From Streptomyces kronopolitis (GTDB lineage: Bacteria; Actinomycetota; Actinomycetes; Streptomycetales; Streptomycetaceae): 64,000 bases of DNA. The notes below the pieces were generated by a model. That model did no database searches. It was not told the origin of the DNA and was given only the letters and a program-made list of their open reading frames with translations. Shown piece by piece: positions 50,040 through 59,045 of this stretch (position 1 is its first letter; each line of letters starts with the position of its first letter). The DNA is taken from positions 1 to 64,000 of the forward strand of contig NZ_BMND01000007.1 in assembly GCF_014646275.1 (NCBI RefSeq). Direction: 5' to 3'. The translations under genes were made by a program, and so were the position numbers.

Positions 50040-51493
50040 GACTGTGCGTTCCCTTCGGGACTGCGAGGGGGATCTGACTGGACGGCTGCCCGGCCGGATT
50101 CGGTGCCGCGCTGGAGTGCGGCCCAGCGGGACCCGGTCTCCTCCGGGGAGCGCGGGGGGAGTGAGGCGGTGCGCTCGGCGCTCTCTTCGCCGGCGGCGCT
50201 TTCGGACACGGGCTGACGGCGCCGCCGGCGCGGGAGTTCGCCCTCCTGCTGCGCGGGCGGCGCGGCCTCGAACCGCTCGCCCGGCTGCGGAGCCGGAGCC
50301 GCCGGCGCGGCAGGGGCGGCCGCGGCGGGCGCGGCGGCGGGAGCTGCGGTGCCGGTCGGCAGGACGGACGCGGACCGGTCCGGCACCCCCGAACGGTGCG
50401 GCAGCGGAGCCATCACGGACATGGGCTGGGTGCTCTCGTCGAGGACGGTGAGGAGGGGGTCACCCGGGATGTACACGACCGCGCGCACGCCGCCGTACGG
50501 CGACGGCTCGACGTGCACACCGAAGCCGTACTGGCGCACCAGCTGGCCGGCGGCGGCGAAGCCGGACCGCGGCGGGTCGCCGAGCTGGGTCAGCAGCAGG
50601 TCGTCGTCGCCCGCCAGCAGCTCCATCGCGGCCTTGATCTCGTCGTCGTGCATGCCGACGCCGTAGTCGTCGACGATCACCGACGCACCGCGGTTGCCCT
50701 GCTGAAGGGTGATGGTGACCGGAAGTTCACGATGCGAGTGGTGCAGCGCGTTCGCCAGCAGCTCGGTGACGACGATCGCGACCGGCTCGACGGCCCGCGC
50801 GACGACGGCGACCGGGTCGCGCAGCTGGTTGCTGACCTGCACGCGGTCGTAGCCGCGCAGCCGGGAGGTGGCGCCGACGACCAGTTCGGCGAGGTAGGAG
50901 TCCTCACGGGTCAGCCCCGGCCAGGCGCCGCACACGACGCCGGTGGCCTGCACGCGCCGCAGCGCCTGCTCGTTGAGGAAGTCGGCGTTCAGCAGGTCCT
51001 GGGCGACGCTCGGGTCGTCATAGCGGTGCTGCATCTCCTGCAGCGCCGTCTGGAGCTGGTACAGCAGCGCCTGGATGGTGGTGGTCGCCCCGCGCAGCGT
51101 CGACTGAGCCGCGGCGTCGACCCGTGCCCGCTCCTTGGTGATGGCGTCGCTGACCTGCTCCAATACGGCGCTCAGCGCCCGGTCGGCGTCCGTCCCGGCG
51201 AACCGGGCGTCCATCAGGCCGGGCACCGGCACGTGCGGGTGCGCCAGCGCCAGCGTCAGGTCGGGGAGCCGGGTTTCGGCCAGGTGCCGGATCTCGGCCT
51301 CGGTGGCGCGCAGCCGGGCCGTCAGCTCCGTATTGCTGTGGAGCGTGGCGCTGTTCTGTTCCTCAGCGGCGGAGAGGCGCGATCGCAGGCCCGCGCGCTG
51401 TCCGCGCGCCCGGATCGAGAGCGCCGCCAGGACCACGGCGGCGGCCGTACCTGCGCTGAGGCACCACAACAGCGCCTCCGGTATGGATGTCAT
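50036..51493 (-). CDS. cvnA: Conservon membrane sensor kinase-like ATPase (CvnA)
   Basis: A 485-residue protein from MTSIPEALLWCLSAG. One N-terminal membrane helix (about 4-26), a coiled-coil linker (RLSAAEEQNSATLHS...), then a GHKL ATPase domain: N-box VTELLANALHHS, G1 VDDYGVGM and G2 RSGFAAAGQLV. The DHp His box of true histidine kinases is not seen. The last ~110 residues are Ala/Pro- and Arg-rich and probably disordered. First gene of the cvnA-B-C-D-P450-P450 unit, all overlapping. Confidence 0.9.
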   Translation of the reverse strand: MTSIPEALLWCLSAGTAAAVVLAALSIRARGQRAGLRSRLSAAEEQNSATLHSNTELTARLRATEAEIRHLAETRLPDLTLALAHPHVPVPGLMDARFAGTDADRALSAVLEQVSDAITKERARVDAAAQSTLRGATTTIQALLYQLQTALQEMQHRYDDPSVAQDLLNADFLNEQALRRVQATGVVCGAWPGLTREDSYLAELVVGATSRLRGYDRVQVSNQLRDPVAVVARAVEPVAIVVTELLANALHHSHRELPVTITLQQGNRGASVIVDDYGVGMHDDEIKAAMELLAGDDDLLLTQLGDPPRSGFAAAGQLVRQYGFGVHVEPSPYGGVRAVVYIPGDPLLTVLDESTQPMSVMAPLPHRSGVPDRSASVLPTGTAAPAAAPAAAAPAAPAAPAPQPGERFEAAPPAQQEGELPRRRRRQPVSESAAGEESAERTASLPPRSPEETGSRWAALQRGTESGRAAVQSDPPRSPEGNAQS

Positions 51494-51613
51494 CGAGATC
51501 CTCAATTGGGGTACTGACGGGGTCGGCCCGCACGGCGTCGTGCCGATCATCACGGGATGCTACCGGGGAGTTGACGTGCCGTGAGGGGCCCTTCCCGCGG
51601 GGGACTGAGAAGC

Positions 51614-51632
51614 GCGGAAGGTCGCCTTCCGC
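51614..51632 (-). promoter_or_regulatory. Inverted repeat upstream of the conservon
   Basis: GCGGAAGG-TCG-CCTTCCGC, perfect 8-bp arms, 120 bp before the cvnA start. Candidate operator or short hairpin; no regulator can be named. Confidence 0.4.
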
Positions 51633-51661
51633 CCATGATGACCCGGACCATAACGTGATGT

Positions 51662-51694
51662 GGCCCCGTCATCCAGTGGGATGGCGGGGCCTTT
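51662..51694. terminator. Terminator after the XRE-DUF397 pair
   Basis: A 13-bp stem (GGCCCCGTCATCC / GGATGGCGGGGCC, one G-U) with loop AGTG and a TTT tail on the plus strand, 34 bp beyond the DUF397 stop. Confidence 0.75.
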
Positions 51695-51727
51695 GTGTCA
51701 CTCGTGTGGACGCCTCGTGAAAGCCGG

Positions 51728-52018
51728 TCAGGCGGCCGTGAAATGCCTGTCTTTGACCGCGTCGACGAAGGTGGTCCAGCCGTCGGCCGGGAAGATCAGG
51801 GCCGGGCCCTGGGGGGACTTGCTGTCGCGGACGGGGACGACGCCGGGGTGGGCGTCGGAGACTTCGAGGCAGTTGTCGGAGGCGCCGCTGCTATAGCTGC
51901 TCTTGCGCCAGGCGGCTGCGCCGGGGAAGTCGTGGGCGACTTCGAGGCAACTACCGCCGTTCTGGTCGCTGTAGCTGCTCTTGCGCCACTGGGCGGTGCT
52001 CAGCTCGAACTCGCGCAT
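51728..52018 (-). CDS. Tandem DUF397 protein
   Basis: A 96-residue protein with two DUF397 units: WRKSSYSDQNGGSCLEVA and WRKSSYSSGASDNCLEVSD, then VPVRDSK and GWTTFVDAVK. Most DUF397 proteins have one unit; this is an internal duplication. Its start overlaps the 3' end of the XRE gene by 19 bp. Such pairs (whiJ/abaA type) influence development and antibiotic production in Streptomyces, and the small protein is thought to modulate its cognate XRE partner. Confidence 0.92.
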   Translation of the reverse strand: MREFELSTAQWRKSSYSDQNGGSCLEVAHDFPGAAAWRKSSYSSGASDNCLEVSDAHPGVVPVRDSKSPQGPALIFPADGWTTFVDAVKDRHFTAA

Positions 52019-52833
52019 CGTCTGTAGTCCTCCGCCGCCGACTCGATCAGGGCCAGGGACGCCTCCGGCGACAGCGCGGCGGCCCTGAGGAGATCGTAAC
52101 CCTCCTGTACGCGCTTCACTACGGCCGGATTGTCCAGCAGATTCCCCGAATACACGCCTTCTGTATAGACGGTTGGCGGGGCGTCGTCGAACTCCATGAG
52201 CGTCAGCATTTTTCCCATGAGCGGGTAGGCGCCCGCAGCGAACGGGAGCACTTGCATCAGGATCTTCCGGTCACGCGCGAGCCGAGTGATGTGCTCCAAC
52301 TGCTCGGCCATGATGGCCGGGCCACCTACGGCAACCCGCAGGACGGCCTCGTGCAGTACCGCCCAGTACCTGGGGCGTGCACCGTCTTTGAGGATGATGG
52401 CCCGTTCCAGGCGCGCACGGACCTTCTCCGCGATGCATTCGTCCGGGGAGTATGGGTTGCCCGCGAGCATGAGTGCCTTTGAGTACGTCGCCGTCTGCAG
52501 CAGTCCAGGCACGATCATCGGCTCACAGTCGCAGATCCTCGTCGCCAGCCGCTCCAGCTCCGCCGCTGCCGCGAAGTAATCGGCGTACCGCTGATCATCG
52601 ATCAGCTTTCGCCACATCCGCTCGAAAAAGCCATCGGTTTGCAGGACCTCGTCGATCCGCTTTGCCACATCCAGCTGCGGCTTGCGGATCGCCTGCTCGA
52701 ACTGGCCGATGTAGCCGCCGGAGACGAAGACCTTGGCGCCCAGCCCCTCCTGGGTCAATCCCGCGTCCTCCCGTCGGCGCTTGAGCTCCGTGCCCCAGAA
52801 CTCCCACGCGGCCTGGCGTGAAGCGTTGGCCAT
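52000..52833 (-). CDS. XRE-family regulator with DUF5753 domain (WhiJ-like)
   Basis: A 277-residue protein from MANASRQAAW; SD AGAAGGG lies nine bases before this ATG. The N-terminal helix-turn-helix is LKRRREDAGLTQEGLGAKVFVSGGYIGQFE (in pieces: LTQEGLGAKV, VSGGYIGQFEQ). The DUF5753 sensor domain follows (MIVPGLLQTATYSKALM). Overlaps its DUF397 partner gene and is divergent from the small gene at 52947. Confidence 0.94.
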   Translation of the reverse strand: MANASRQAAWEFWGTELKRRREDAGLTQEGLGAKVFVSGGYIGQFEQAIRKPQLDVAKRIDEVLQTDGFFERMWRKLIDDQRYADYFAAAAELERLATRICDCEPMIVPGLLQTATYSKALMLAGNPYSPDECIAEKVRARLERAIILKDGARPRYWAVLHEAVLRVAVGGPAIMAEQLEHITRLARDRKILMQVLPFAAGAYPLMGKMLTLMEFDDAPPTVYTEGVYSGNLLDNPAVVKRVQEGYDLLRAAALSPEASLALIESAAEDYRRCASSS

Positions 52834-52946
52834 GACATACATCCCTTCTCTGCGCGCCCGTTGCAGGGTCGGCCCCCTTGCCCAGGCTAGTTCCGTAGCG
52901 TCACTCTCTGAATGCGAACAGTGAAATCCCCTCACGGAAAGTGCGG

Positions 52947-53165
52947 ATGCTCATGCAGCAGTTCAAGGAAGTGGAAGACGTGACGACGGAGCTGCGGGAG
53001 GCGCTGGCCCGCGCCGGGGTGGTGCTGCCGTCGCTGCGTCCCGACCCCGTGTCGATCGCCCACCGGTACATCCCGCCCCTCGTCGAGCTGGGGCGATGCT
53101 CGATGGACGTGGCCCGGAAGCTCACCGCCGCGCTGGCCGAGCCCTCCCGGGGCGACCGGGGCTGA
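52947..53165 (+). CDS. Small protein divergent from the XRE regulator
   Basis: About 72 residues from ATG 52947 (a GTG two codons upstream is possible). Helical, with VEDVTTELREALARAGVVLP and a conserved-looking IPPLVELGRCSMDVARKL. This kind of short protein often sits opposite WhiJ-like regulators in Streptomyces. No function known. Confidence 0.7.
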   Translation: MLMQQFKEVEDVTTELREALARAGVVLPSLRPDPVSIAHRYIPPLVELGRCSMDVARKLTAALAEPSRGDRG

Positions 53166-53227
53166 GGCCGGGCTGCTGAGGCCGGGCTGAGGGACATCCG
53201 GCCGCGCCGATGCGCGAGAATGACGCC

Positions 53228-53974
53228 ATGAGTCTGTTCCGCGACGACGGCATCGTGCTGCGCACCCAGAAGCTGGGCGAGGCGGACCGGATCATCACGC
53301 TGCTCACCCGAGGCCACGGACGGGTCCGTGCCGTGGCCCGGGGGGTGCGGCGGACGAAGTCGAAGTTCGGGGCGCGGCTGGAGCCGTTTTCGCACGTCGA
53401 CGTGCAGTTCTACGCGCGCGGCAGCGAGCTGATCGGGCGCGGGCTGCCGCTGTGCACGCAGAGCGAGACGATCGCGGCGTACGGCGGCGGCATCGTCACC
53501 GACTACGGCCGCTACACGGCCGGCACCGCGATGCTGGAGACCGCCGAGCGGTTCACCGACCACGAGGGCGAGCCCGCCGTGCAGCAGTATCTGCTGCTGG
53601 TCGGCGGGCTGCGGACGCTGGCCAATGGCGAGCACGCGCCGCATCTCGTCCTGGACGCCTTCCTGCTGCGCTCGCTCGCGGTGAACGGTTATGCGCCGAG
53701 TTTCGACCGCTGCGCACGGTGCGGAATGCCCGGTCCGAACCGGTTCTTCTCGGTTGCGTCGGGCGGTGTGACCTGCGGTGACTGCCGGGTGGCGGGGAGC
53801 GTCGTACCCTCCTCTGAGGCCATTGGGCTCCTGAGCGCGCTGCTGACCGGCGACTGGGAGACCGCGGACGCCTGCGAGGCCCGCCATGCCCGCGAGGGCA
53901 GCGGACTGGTCACGGCGTATTTGCACTGGCATCTGGAGCGGGGCCTGCGTTCCCTCCGGTACGTAGAGAAATAA
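53228..53974 (+). CDS. recO: DNA repair protein RecO
   Basis: Recombination mediator of the RecFOR pathway that displaces SSB and anneals strands. A 248-residue protein with an N-terminal OB fold ([39 protein letters not shown]) and a zinc-finger in the C-terminal domain (CARCG ... CGDC). uppS follows 107 bp later, the usual actinobacterial order. Confidence 0.96.
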   Translation: MSLFRDDGIVLRTQKLGEADRIITLLTRGHGRVRAVARGVRRTKSKFGARLEPFSHVDVQFYARGSELIGRGLPLCTQSETIAAYGGGIVTDYGRYTAGTAMLETAERFTDHEGEPAVQQYLLLVGGLRTLANGEHAPHLVLDAFLLRSLAVNGYAPSFDRCARCGMPGPNRFFSVASGGVTCGDCRVAGSVVPSSEAIGLLSALLTGDWETADACEARHAREGSGLVTAYLHWHLERGLRSLRYVEK

Positions 53975-53981
53975 CGCACAG

Positions 53982-54037
53982 CGACACACCCCCCGAACCT
54001 CGACACACCCCCCGACCCTCAAGACACCCCCGAACCT
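53982..54037. repeat. Three ~19-bp tandem repeats between recO and uppS
   Basis: CGACACACCCCCCGAACCT at 53982-54000, CGACACACCCCCCGACCCT at 54001-54019 and a variant CAAGACACCCCCGAACCT at 54020-54037. Confidence 0.9.
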
Positions 54038-54081
54038 CAAGACAGCTCGACCGCACAAGACACATAGGAGACGTGGGCCGC

Positions 54082-54900
54082 ATGGCACGACGCGGGATTC
54101 TGGGCCGTAATCGACGTGAGTACGTGACGCCCGAGCCGCACCCTTCCGGTGCGCGGCCGCCGAAGATCCCCGGCGAGCTCGTCCCGAACCATGTGGCGGT
54201 CGTCATGGACGGCAACGGCCGCTGGGCGAAGGAGCGCGGGCTGCCGCGCACCGAGGGCCACAAGGTCGGCGAGGGCGTCGTCATGGACGTGCTCAAGGGC
54301 TGCATCGAAATGGGCGTGAAGAACCTTTCGCTGTACGCCTTCTCGACGGAGAACTGGAAGCGGTCGCCCGACGAGGTGAAGTTCCTGATGAACTTCAACC
54401 GCGATGTGATCCGCCGGCGCCGTGACGAGATGGACGCGCTGGGTATTCGTATCCGCTGGGTCGGGCGGATGCCGAAGCTGTGGAAGTCCGTGGTGCAGGA
54501 GCTCCAGGTGGCCCAGGAGCAGACCAAGAACAATGACGCGATGACGCTGTATTTCTGCGTGAATTACGGCGGGCGGGCGGAGATCGCGGATGCGGCGGCG
54601 GCCATCGCGGCGGACGTGCGGGCCGGAAAGCTGGACCCGTCGAAGGTGAACGAAAAGACCGTCGCGAAGTACATGTACTACCCGGACATGCCGGATGTGG
54701 ACCTCTTCGTGCGGCCGTCGGGCGAGCAGCGGACCTCGAACTATCTGATCTGGCAGAGCGCTTACGCCGAGATGGTCTTCCAGGACATCCTCTGGCCGGA
54801 TTTCGACCGGCGGAACCTGTGGCAGGCATGCCTGGAGTACGCGCAGCGGGACCGCCGGTTCGGGGCGGCGCCGGTGGCGGAGGGCGAGTCCGCGACGTAG
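54082..54900 (+). CDS. uppS: Undecaprenyl diphosphate synthase (cis-prenyltransferase)
   Basis: Makes the polyprenyl carrier for peptidoglycan and other wall polymers from IPP and FPP. The 272-residue protein starts at ATG 54082; AGGAG at 54066 is too close to the GTG at 54073. Motifs: [19 protein letters not shown] (catalytic Asp), [28 protein letters not shown] and [21 protein letters not shown], all diagnostic. Streptomycetes often have two cis-prenyltransferases; this is the recO-linked one. Confidence 0.97.
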   Translation: MARRGILGRNRREYVTPEPHPSGARPPKIPGELVPNHVAVVMDGNGRWAKERGLPRTEGHKVGEGVVMDVLKGCIEMGVKNLSLYAFSTENWKRSPDEVKFLMNFNRDVIRRRRDEMDALGIRIRWVGRMPKLWKSVVQELQVAQEQTKNNDAMTLYFCVNYGGRAEIADAAAAIAADVRAGKLDPSKVNEKTVAKYMYYPDMPDVDLFVRPSGEQRTSNYLIWQSAYAEMVFQDILWPDFDRRNLWQACLEYAQRDRRFGAAPVAEGESAT

Positions 54901-54924
54901 GTCCGGCGCGAACGGGCCATGGGA

Positions 54925-54968
54925 AAGGGGGCGGTGCGGCGTTCGCACGAACGCCCCACCGCCCCCTT
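54925..54968. terminator. Bidirectional terminator after uppS
   Basis: A long hairpin: a 12-bp outer stem AAGGGGGCGGTG / CACCGCCCCCTT and an inner stem around GGCGTTCG / CGAACGCC, with one mismatch between them, separating converging genes. Confidence 0.8.
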
Positions 54969-54985
54969 CGCCGTACCCGGACCCG

Positions 54986-55597
54986 TCAGGAGTGCCAGAT
55001 CTCGCGGAGGTGCGAGACGGTGCCGGAGCCGTTCAGGGTGAGTTCGTAGATGTCGCCCGAGCAGGCGAGGGGCGCCTTGACCTGGTCGTGCTCGATGCAG
55101 GCGGTGAGGTGCCCGCCGAGCGCGGCGAGGGACACCGCGCGGTGACCGGTCGCGCCGGTGGTCAGCTCGGCCGTGGCACCCGGGGCCAGCCGGTACCGGC
55201 CGGCCTTCCCCGTCCCCGCGTAGCCGCCGCCGTTGGGGTCGCAGGCGAACTGCGCCTGCCGGACGGCCAGTACGCCGCCGGCCGGTGCGCCGGTGACCTG
55301 CACCATCCGGTGCCCCTTGGCCAGCTTGGCCGGGGTGCAGTCGAACGACGGCTCCGGGTCGATCGGCAGGTCCTTCTGCCCGGAGGCGGAGGCCGAGGCG
55401 GACGGGTCGCCGCCCGGCGCGTCGGTCGGCGCCCCGGTCGATGCGTCGCTGGGCGCGTCGGTCGGTGTGGACGCCGGTGACGAGGCGGCGGACGCGTGCG
55501 CGTCCGGGGCGGCGGAGGTGTCCTCGCCCTTGCAGGACGTGAGCGTGGCCAGCGACGCGGCAAGGACGGCCGCGGTGAGCAGACGGCGGGTGAACAT
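54986..55597 (-). CDS. Predicted lipoprotein downstream of the WXG100/NlpC cluster
   Basis: A 203-residue exported protein. The lipobox LTSC gives lipid-modified Cys22 after a typical signal (LLTAAVLAASLA). A Ser/Ala/Pro/Asp-rich linker (about 28-75) is followed by a compact C-terminal domain with three Cys (FDCTPAKL, FACDPNGGG, TACIEHD, plus LACSGDIYEL) that could be disulfide-bonded. No family recognised. Same strand as and 100 bp downstream of the NlpC/P60 gene, so possibly part of the same unit. Confidence 0.82.
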   Translation of the reverse strand: MFTRRLLTAAVLAASLATLTSCKGEDTSAAPDAHASAASSPASTPTDAPSDASTGAPTDAPGGDPSASASASGQKDLPIDPEPSFDCTPAKLAKGHRMVQVTGAPAGGVLAVRQAQFACDPNGGGYAGTGKAGRYRLAPGATAELTTGATGHRAVSLAALGGHLTACIEHDQVKAPLACSGDIYELTLNGSGTVSHLREIWHS

Positions 55598-55698
55598 GCA
55601 GGCGTTCTCTCTCGTGTGCGGATCGGAGGCCGTGCGGAGCGGGGCCGCGCGGGCCGGCGGCCGTACGGCCCAATGCCGTACGGCCGGGCGCCGTACGG

Positions 55699-56760
55699 TC
55701 AGAGGCCGTTGCGGCGGTAGGGGACGTACGGCTTGCCGATCGACCTCTCGTGTGCGGCGTCGCCCGAGTAGTACGGGTACGGGATGATGTGGGAGACGGT
55801 GCCCTGGGAGCCGTTGTCCTCCAGGGCGATGTACTTGGTGTGCTCCTTGTCGGCCCAGCCGCCGAACAGGACGGTGTGGTCGCCGGCGATCAGGGCGTCG
55901 CCCGGCTGGAGATCGTCCTTGGTGATCTCGTGGGCGGTGTTGCCGCCCATCAGGCCGTAGGTGTTCAGGCCCGGCGGCTCCAGGCCCCAGGCGGCGGAGA
56001 CGAAGCCCGAGCAGTCGTCGCGGTAGCCGTTGGTGGTCGCCGACTGGCTGTAGCCGATGCGGTGGTTCACCCGCTCCAGGGCGCGGTCGATGATGTCCTT
56101 GCGCTCACCGGGCAGCCCGGAGGTGTCGGGGGCGGTCTCGACGCCCGCGCCCGTCGTGGTGTGGTGCTTGCCGGGCGACCAGGCGTCCCAGTTTCCCTGG
56201 GTGTCCCACTTGCCGTCGCCGTGGCCCTGGGCGGGGGCCGGGCCGCCGGCGCCGGTGCTTCCGCCGCCACCGCCGGTGCCGCCTCCGCCGTTACCGCCGC
56301 CTCCGCCGGTGCTGCCACCGCCGCCTCCGCCGGTGCTGCCACCGCCGCCTCCGCCGCCGGTGTGGCCGGGCGGGGCGGGGGAGTCGTGCCGGGTGCGGTG
56401 GTGGATCTTCTTCAGCGCGTCTTCGATCTTCTTCTCGTTGGCCTCGTACTCGGCCTTGACCTTCTTGATCTTCTCGGCGTCCCCGGCCAACTCCCCGAGC
56501 AGCTTCTTCTTGCTCTCCTCAAGGCGCTTGCTGACCTCCGCGATCTCCTTCACGTCCGCGAGCACCTGGTAGGCGATGCCGAAGCCGGGGAGTGAGGCCA
56601 GCGGTGCCGCGGCGAGGTCGATCGAGGCCGCGGTGACCAGCGTCTCCTTGATCTGCCCCAGCTGCGCGTTGAGTTCCGCCATGCGGCGGCTGACCGCGTG
56701 CCAGTCCTTCTCGATCTTGGCGAGCTCCGCCGTCTCGACACCGAATGTGTCGCCTGCCAT
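55699..56760 (-). CDS. WXG100-like / NlpC-P60 chimera, probable type VII-exported cell-wall hydrolase
   Basis: A 353-residue protein without a signal peptide. Residues 8-120 are a long helical hairpin resembling WXG100/LXG export domains (AELAKIEKDWHAVSRRM, KKLLGELAGDAEKIKKVKAEY). Residues 134-175 are almost pure Gly with Ser/Thr-Gly breaks. The C-terminal domain is NlpC/P60-like: Cys250 in YRDDCSGFVSAAWG, His295 in AGDHTVLFGG and a polar residue near 314-316 in ALEDNGS as third member. It should cleave peptidoglycan peptides. A WXG100 gene lies 139 bp upstream on the same strand, suggesting ESX-type co-export. No ESX core genes are in the window. Confidence 0.83.
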   Translation of the reverse strand: MAGDTFGVETAELAKIEKDWHAVSRRMAELNAQLGQIKETLVTAASIDLAAAPLASLPGFGIAYQVLADVKEIAEVSKRLEESKKKLLGELAGDAEKIKKVKAEYEANEKKIEDALKKIHHRTRHDSPAPPGHTGGGGGGGSTGGGGGGSTGGGGGNGGGGTGGGGGSTGAGGPAPAQGHGDGKWDTQGNWDAWSPGKHHTTTGAGVETAPDTSGLPGERKDIIDRALERVNHRIGYSQSATTNGYRDDCSGFVSAAWGLEPPGLNTYGLMGGNTAHEITKDDLQPGDALIAGDHTVLFGGWADKEHTKYIALEDNGSQGTVSHIIPYPYYSGDAAHERSIGKPYVPYRRNGL

Positions 56761-56899
56761 CCGAACAACCCCCGTGAAGTGATGGTGAATCGCGAAGAAT
56801 CCGGCATGCCGGACCCGGGTGTGACGGGTGCGCCGGGTGTGCCGGTGGTGTGGATGCGGGCTCCGGAGAGGCCGGGCCCGAAGAGCGCGTGAAGGTCTG

Positions 56900-57256
56900 T
56901 CAGTAGACCTTGGAGAGCCGGTCGACCGAGTCGCCCAGCGTGCCCAGATCGTCGGAGATCTGGTTCATCTCCTTGACGCGGCCGTGCGCGACGGTGACGA
57001 AGGCGTCGGAGGCCGGGCCGTGCCAGGTGAGCTTGCCGAGGGTGGTGTTGATCTCCTTGGTCAGACCGTCCAGCTCCTTGCTCAGCGTCTTCAGCTCGGC
57101 CGAGATCTTCTGCAGATCCGCCTCACCGCCGCCGAACATCTGGGTCAGCGCCCAGTGCGCGATTTCGGCCGGCGCCATCAAGACGTCCTTGCCGACCTCG
57201 ACCACATCGCCGACCAGCTTCGTGCCGTCGTCCCAGAGCTCGCCGAGAACGCCCAT
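56900..57256 (-). CDS. WXG100-family protein
   Basis: A 118-residue helical-hairpin protein with the WxG turn in LTWHGPASDAFVTVAHGRV between two amphipathic helices (ADLQKISAELKTLSKELDGL and VKEMNQISDDLGTLGDSVDRL). It is longer than classic EsxA/B, with an N-terminal hydrophobic helix (LVGDVVEVGKDVL...). Likely partner or secretion chaperone of the downstream NlpC/P60 chimera. Confidence 0.85.
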   Translation of the reverse strand: MGVLGELWDDGTKLVGDVVEVGKDVLMAPAEIAHWALTQMFGGGEADLQKISAELKTLSKELDGLTKEINTTLGKLTWHGPASDAFVTVAHGRVKEMNQISDDLGTLGDSVDRLSKVY

Positions 57257-57585
57257 TCCTACCCCCCGTGGTGTGCGCGGGCAATCCGCGCTGATGGCCC
57301 GTCAAGGGTAGCACCAGCGTGTACCTGACAGATTTCCCGAGTGGGGAGGAAGAGGGGGAAACGGAACGGGGCCAGGCGGTCAGGAACCCGTGCGGGACGG
57401 GGCAGGGCGGGGCAACCGGGCAGGTAGCGGAATCCGGAGGCGGCCGGCCCCCTTGCGACCCCCTTACGGCCTCCGCCCCGGGACGCCAAAAGGGCCGCCT
57501 CCTCGCGGAAGCGGCCCGATCGGCTGGTCATCGGTTCCGGGGACGGCCCCGGCCTGGTGCCCCTGGCGTGCTGCGGGTCCGAGGG
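57257..57585. other. Spacer between the WXG100 gene and zur
   Basis: About 330 bp; holds the zur terminator (57492-57517) and presumably the promoter of the WXG100 cluster (the AT-richer ACAGATTTCCCGAG near 57327). No gene recognised. Confidence 0.5.
57492..57517 (-). terminator. zur terminator
   Basis: On the minus strand a 7-bp GGGCCGC / GCGGCCC stem with a small inner TCC/GGA pair, followed by TTTTGG, 69 bp after the zur stop. Confidence 0.75.
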
Positions 57586-58014
57586 CTACTGCTCGTCGCC
57601 GGATCCCGCCGCGCACTCCCCGCAGGTCCCGAAGATCTCGATGGTGTGCGCGACGTCGCGGAAGCCGTGCTCCGCGGCGATCTGGTCCGCCCACTTCTCC
57701 ACCGCGGGGCCCTCGACCTCGACGGCCTTGCCGCAGCTCCGGCACACCAGATGGTGGTGGTGATCGTCGGTGCTGCACCGGCGGTAGACCGCCTCGCCGT
57801 CGCTGGTGCGCAGCACGTCGACCTCGCCGGCGTCGGCGAGCGACTGAAGCGTCCGGTAGACGGTGGTCAGCCCCACCGAGTCGCCCCGGTGCTTGAGCAT
57901 GTCGTGCAGCTCCTGTGCACTGCGGAACTCGTCGACCTCGTCGAGTGCGGCCGACACCGCGGTCCGCTGCCGCGTCGACCGGCCGCGTACCGGAGATCCC
58001 GCGCTCGTCGCCAC
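57586..58014 (-). CDS. zur: Zinc uptake regulator Zur (Fur family)
   Basis: A 142-residue zinc-sensing repressor. The winged-helix includes SAQELHDMLKHRGDSVGLTTVYRTLQ split around the recognition helix (GLTTVYRTLQSLA). Metal sites: DDHHHHLVCRSCG and GTCGECA give two CxxC pairs for the structural zinc, with His/Glu/Asp ligands for sensing. GTG start. Placed downstream of and on the same strand as znuABC, so Zur rather than Fur is the sound choice. Confidence 0.94.
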   Translation of the reverse strand: MATSAGSPVRGRSTRQRTAVSAALDEVDEFRSAQELHDMLKHRGDSVGLTTVYRTLQSLADAGEVDVLRTSDGEAVYRRCSTDDHHHHLVCRSCGKAVEVEGPAVEKWADQIAAEHGFRDVAHTIEIFGTCGECAAGSGDEQ

Positions 58015-58145
58015 CGTTGCCTCCCTAGGACGTCAGGTCTTCCCCCTGCACGTGCGTCCTGCCATTGTGCCAGGTGATGGCCGGCCCCCCGGGGGAACGC
58101 TTACACGTACATCTGTCTGCGCCCGCCGACGCCTCGCTGCCCTGC

Positions 58146-59045
58146 TCATCCGGCCACGCTCACATCGTCCGTGGCGCCGCGGCTGCCGGGTACTTCCAGG
58201 GTGCACCCGCGGGAGGCCTGAGCGGCAGCCCTTGCGCGCTTTTTCGCGAGCGGCGCGGCGAGCGCGGTGAAGATCACGAACAGGCCGATGGCGAACAGCA
58301 CGATCGTCGCGCCGGACGGCACATCGACGTAGTACGAGGTGGTGGTACCCGTCACCGTGACCGCCACACCGATGGCGACGGCCGTGGCGAAGGTGACCGC
58401 GAAGCTGCGGCTGATCTGCTGGGCGGCCGCAACCGGGATCACCATCAGGGCGCTGACCAGCAGCAGCCCGACGACACGCATGGCGACGGTGACGGTGACC
58501 GCGGCGGTGACCGCGACCAGCAGATTGAGCAGCCGCACCGGCAGACCGGTCACCCGGGCGAACTCCTCGTCCTGGCAGACGGCGAACAGCTGGCGGCGCA
58601 GCCCGATCGTGATGGCCAGCACCAGGGCGGCCAGCACATAGATCGTCGTCATGTCCTGCGGGGAGACGGTGGTGATCGAGCCGAAGAGGTAGGTGCCGAG
58701 GTTGGCGTTGGAGCCCGCGTCGGAGAGGTTCATCAGCATCACGCCGCCCGCCATGCCGCCGTAGAACAGCATGGCCAGCGCGAGATCGCCGCGGGTCTTG
58801 CCGTACCAGCGGATCAGCTCCATGACGACGGAGCCGGCGACGGCGACGGCGGTGGCGACCCACACCGGGCTGGTGTTGAGCAGGAAGCCCAGGCCCACGC
58901 CGGTGAGCGCGACATGGCCGATGCCGTCGCCCATCAGGGCCTGGCGGCGCTGGACGAGGTAGATGCCGATGGCGGGGGCGGTGACGCCGACGATCAGGGC
59001 GGCGATCAACGCCCGCTGCATGAAGGCGTAGTCGAGGATTTCCAT
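58146..59045 (-). CDS. znuB: Zinc ABC transporter permease ZnuB
   Basis: A 299-residue ABC-3 family permease with about eight membrane helices (ALIAALIVGVTAPAIGIYLV at the N-terminus) and the family pattern QALMGDGIGHVALTGVGLGF. Its ATG overlaps the znuC stop (ATGA). Confidence 0.95.
   Translation of the reverse strand: MEILDYAFMQRALIAALIVGVTAPAIGIYLVQRRQALMGDGIGHVALTGVGLGFLLNTSPVWVATAVAVAGSVVMELIRWYGKTRGDLALAMLFYGGMAGGVMLMNLSDAGSNANLGTYLFGSITTVSPQDMTTIYVLAALVLAITIGLRRQLFAVCQDEEFARVTGLPVRLLNLLVAVTAAVTVTVAMRVVGLLLVSALMVIPVAAAQQISRSFAVTFATAVAIGVAVTVTGTTTSYYVDVPSGATIVLFAIGLFVIFTALAAPLAKKRARAAAQASRGCTLEVPGSRGATDDVSVAG

Noticed and set aside
49248..50451. 529-codon plus-strand frame over the conservon genes
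   Set aside because: Antisense to cvnA-C, which are securely identified and overlap in typical fashion.
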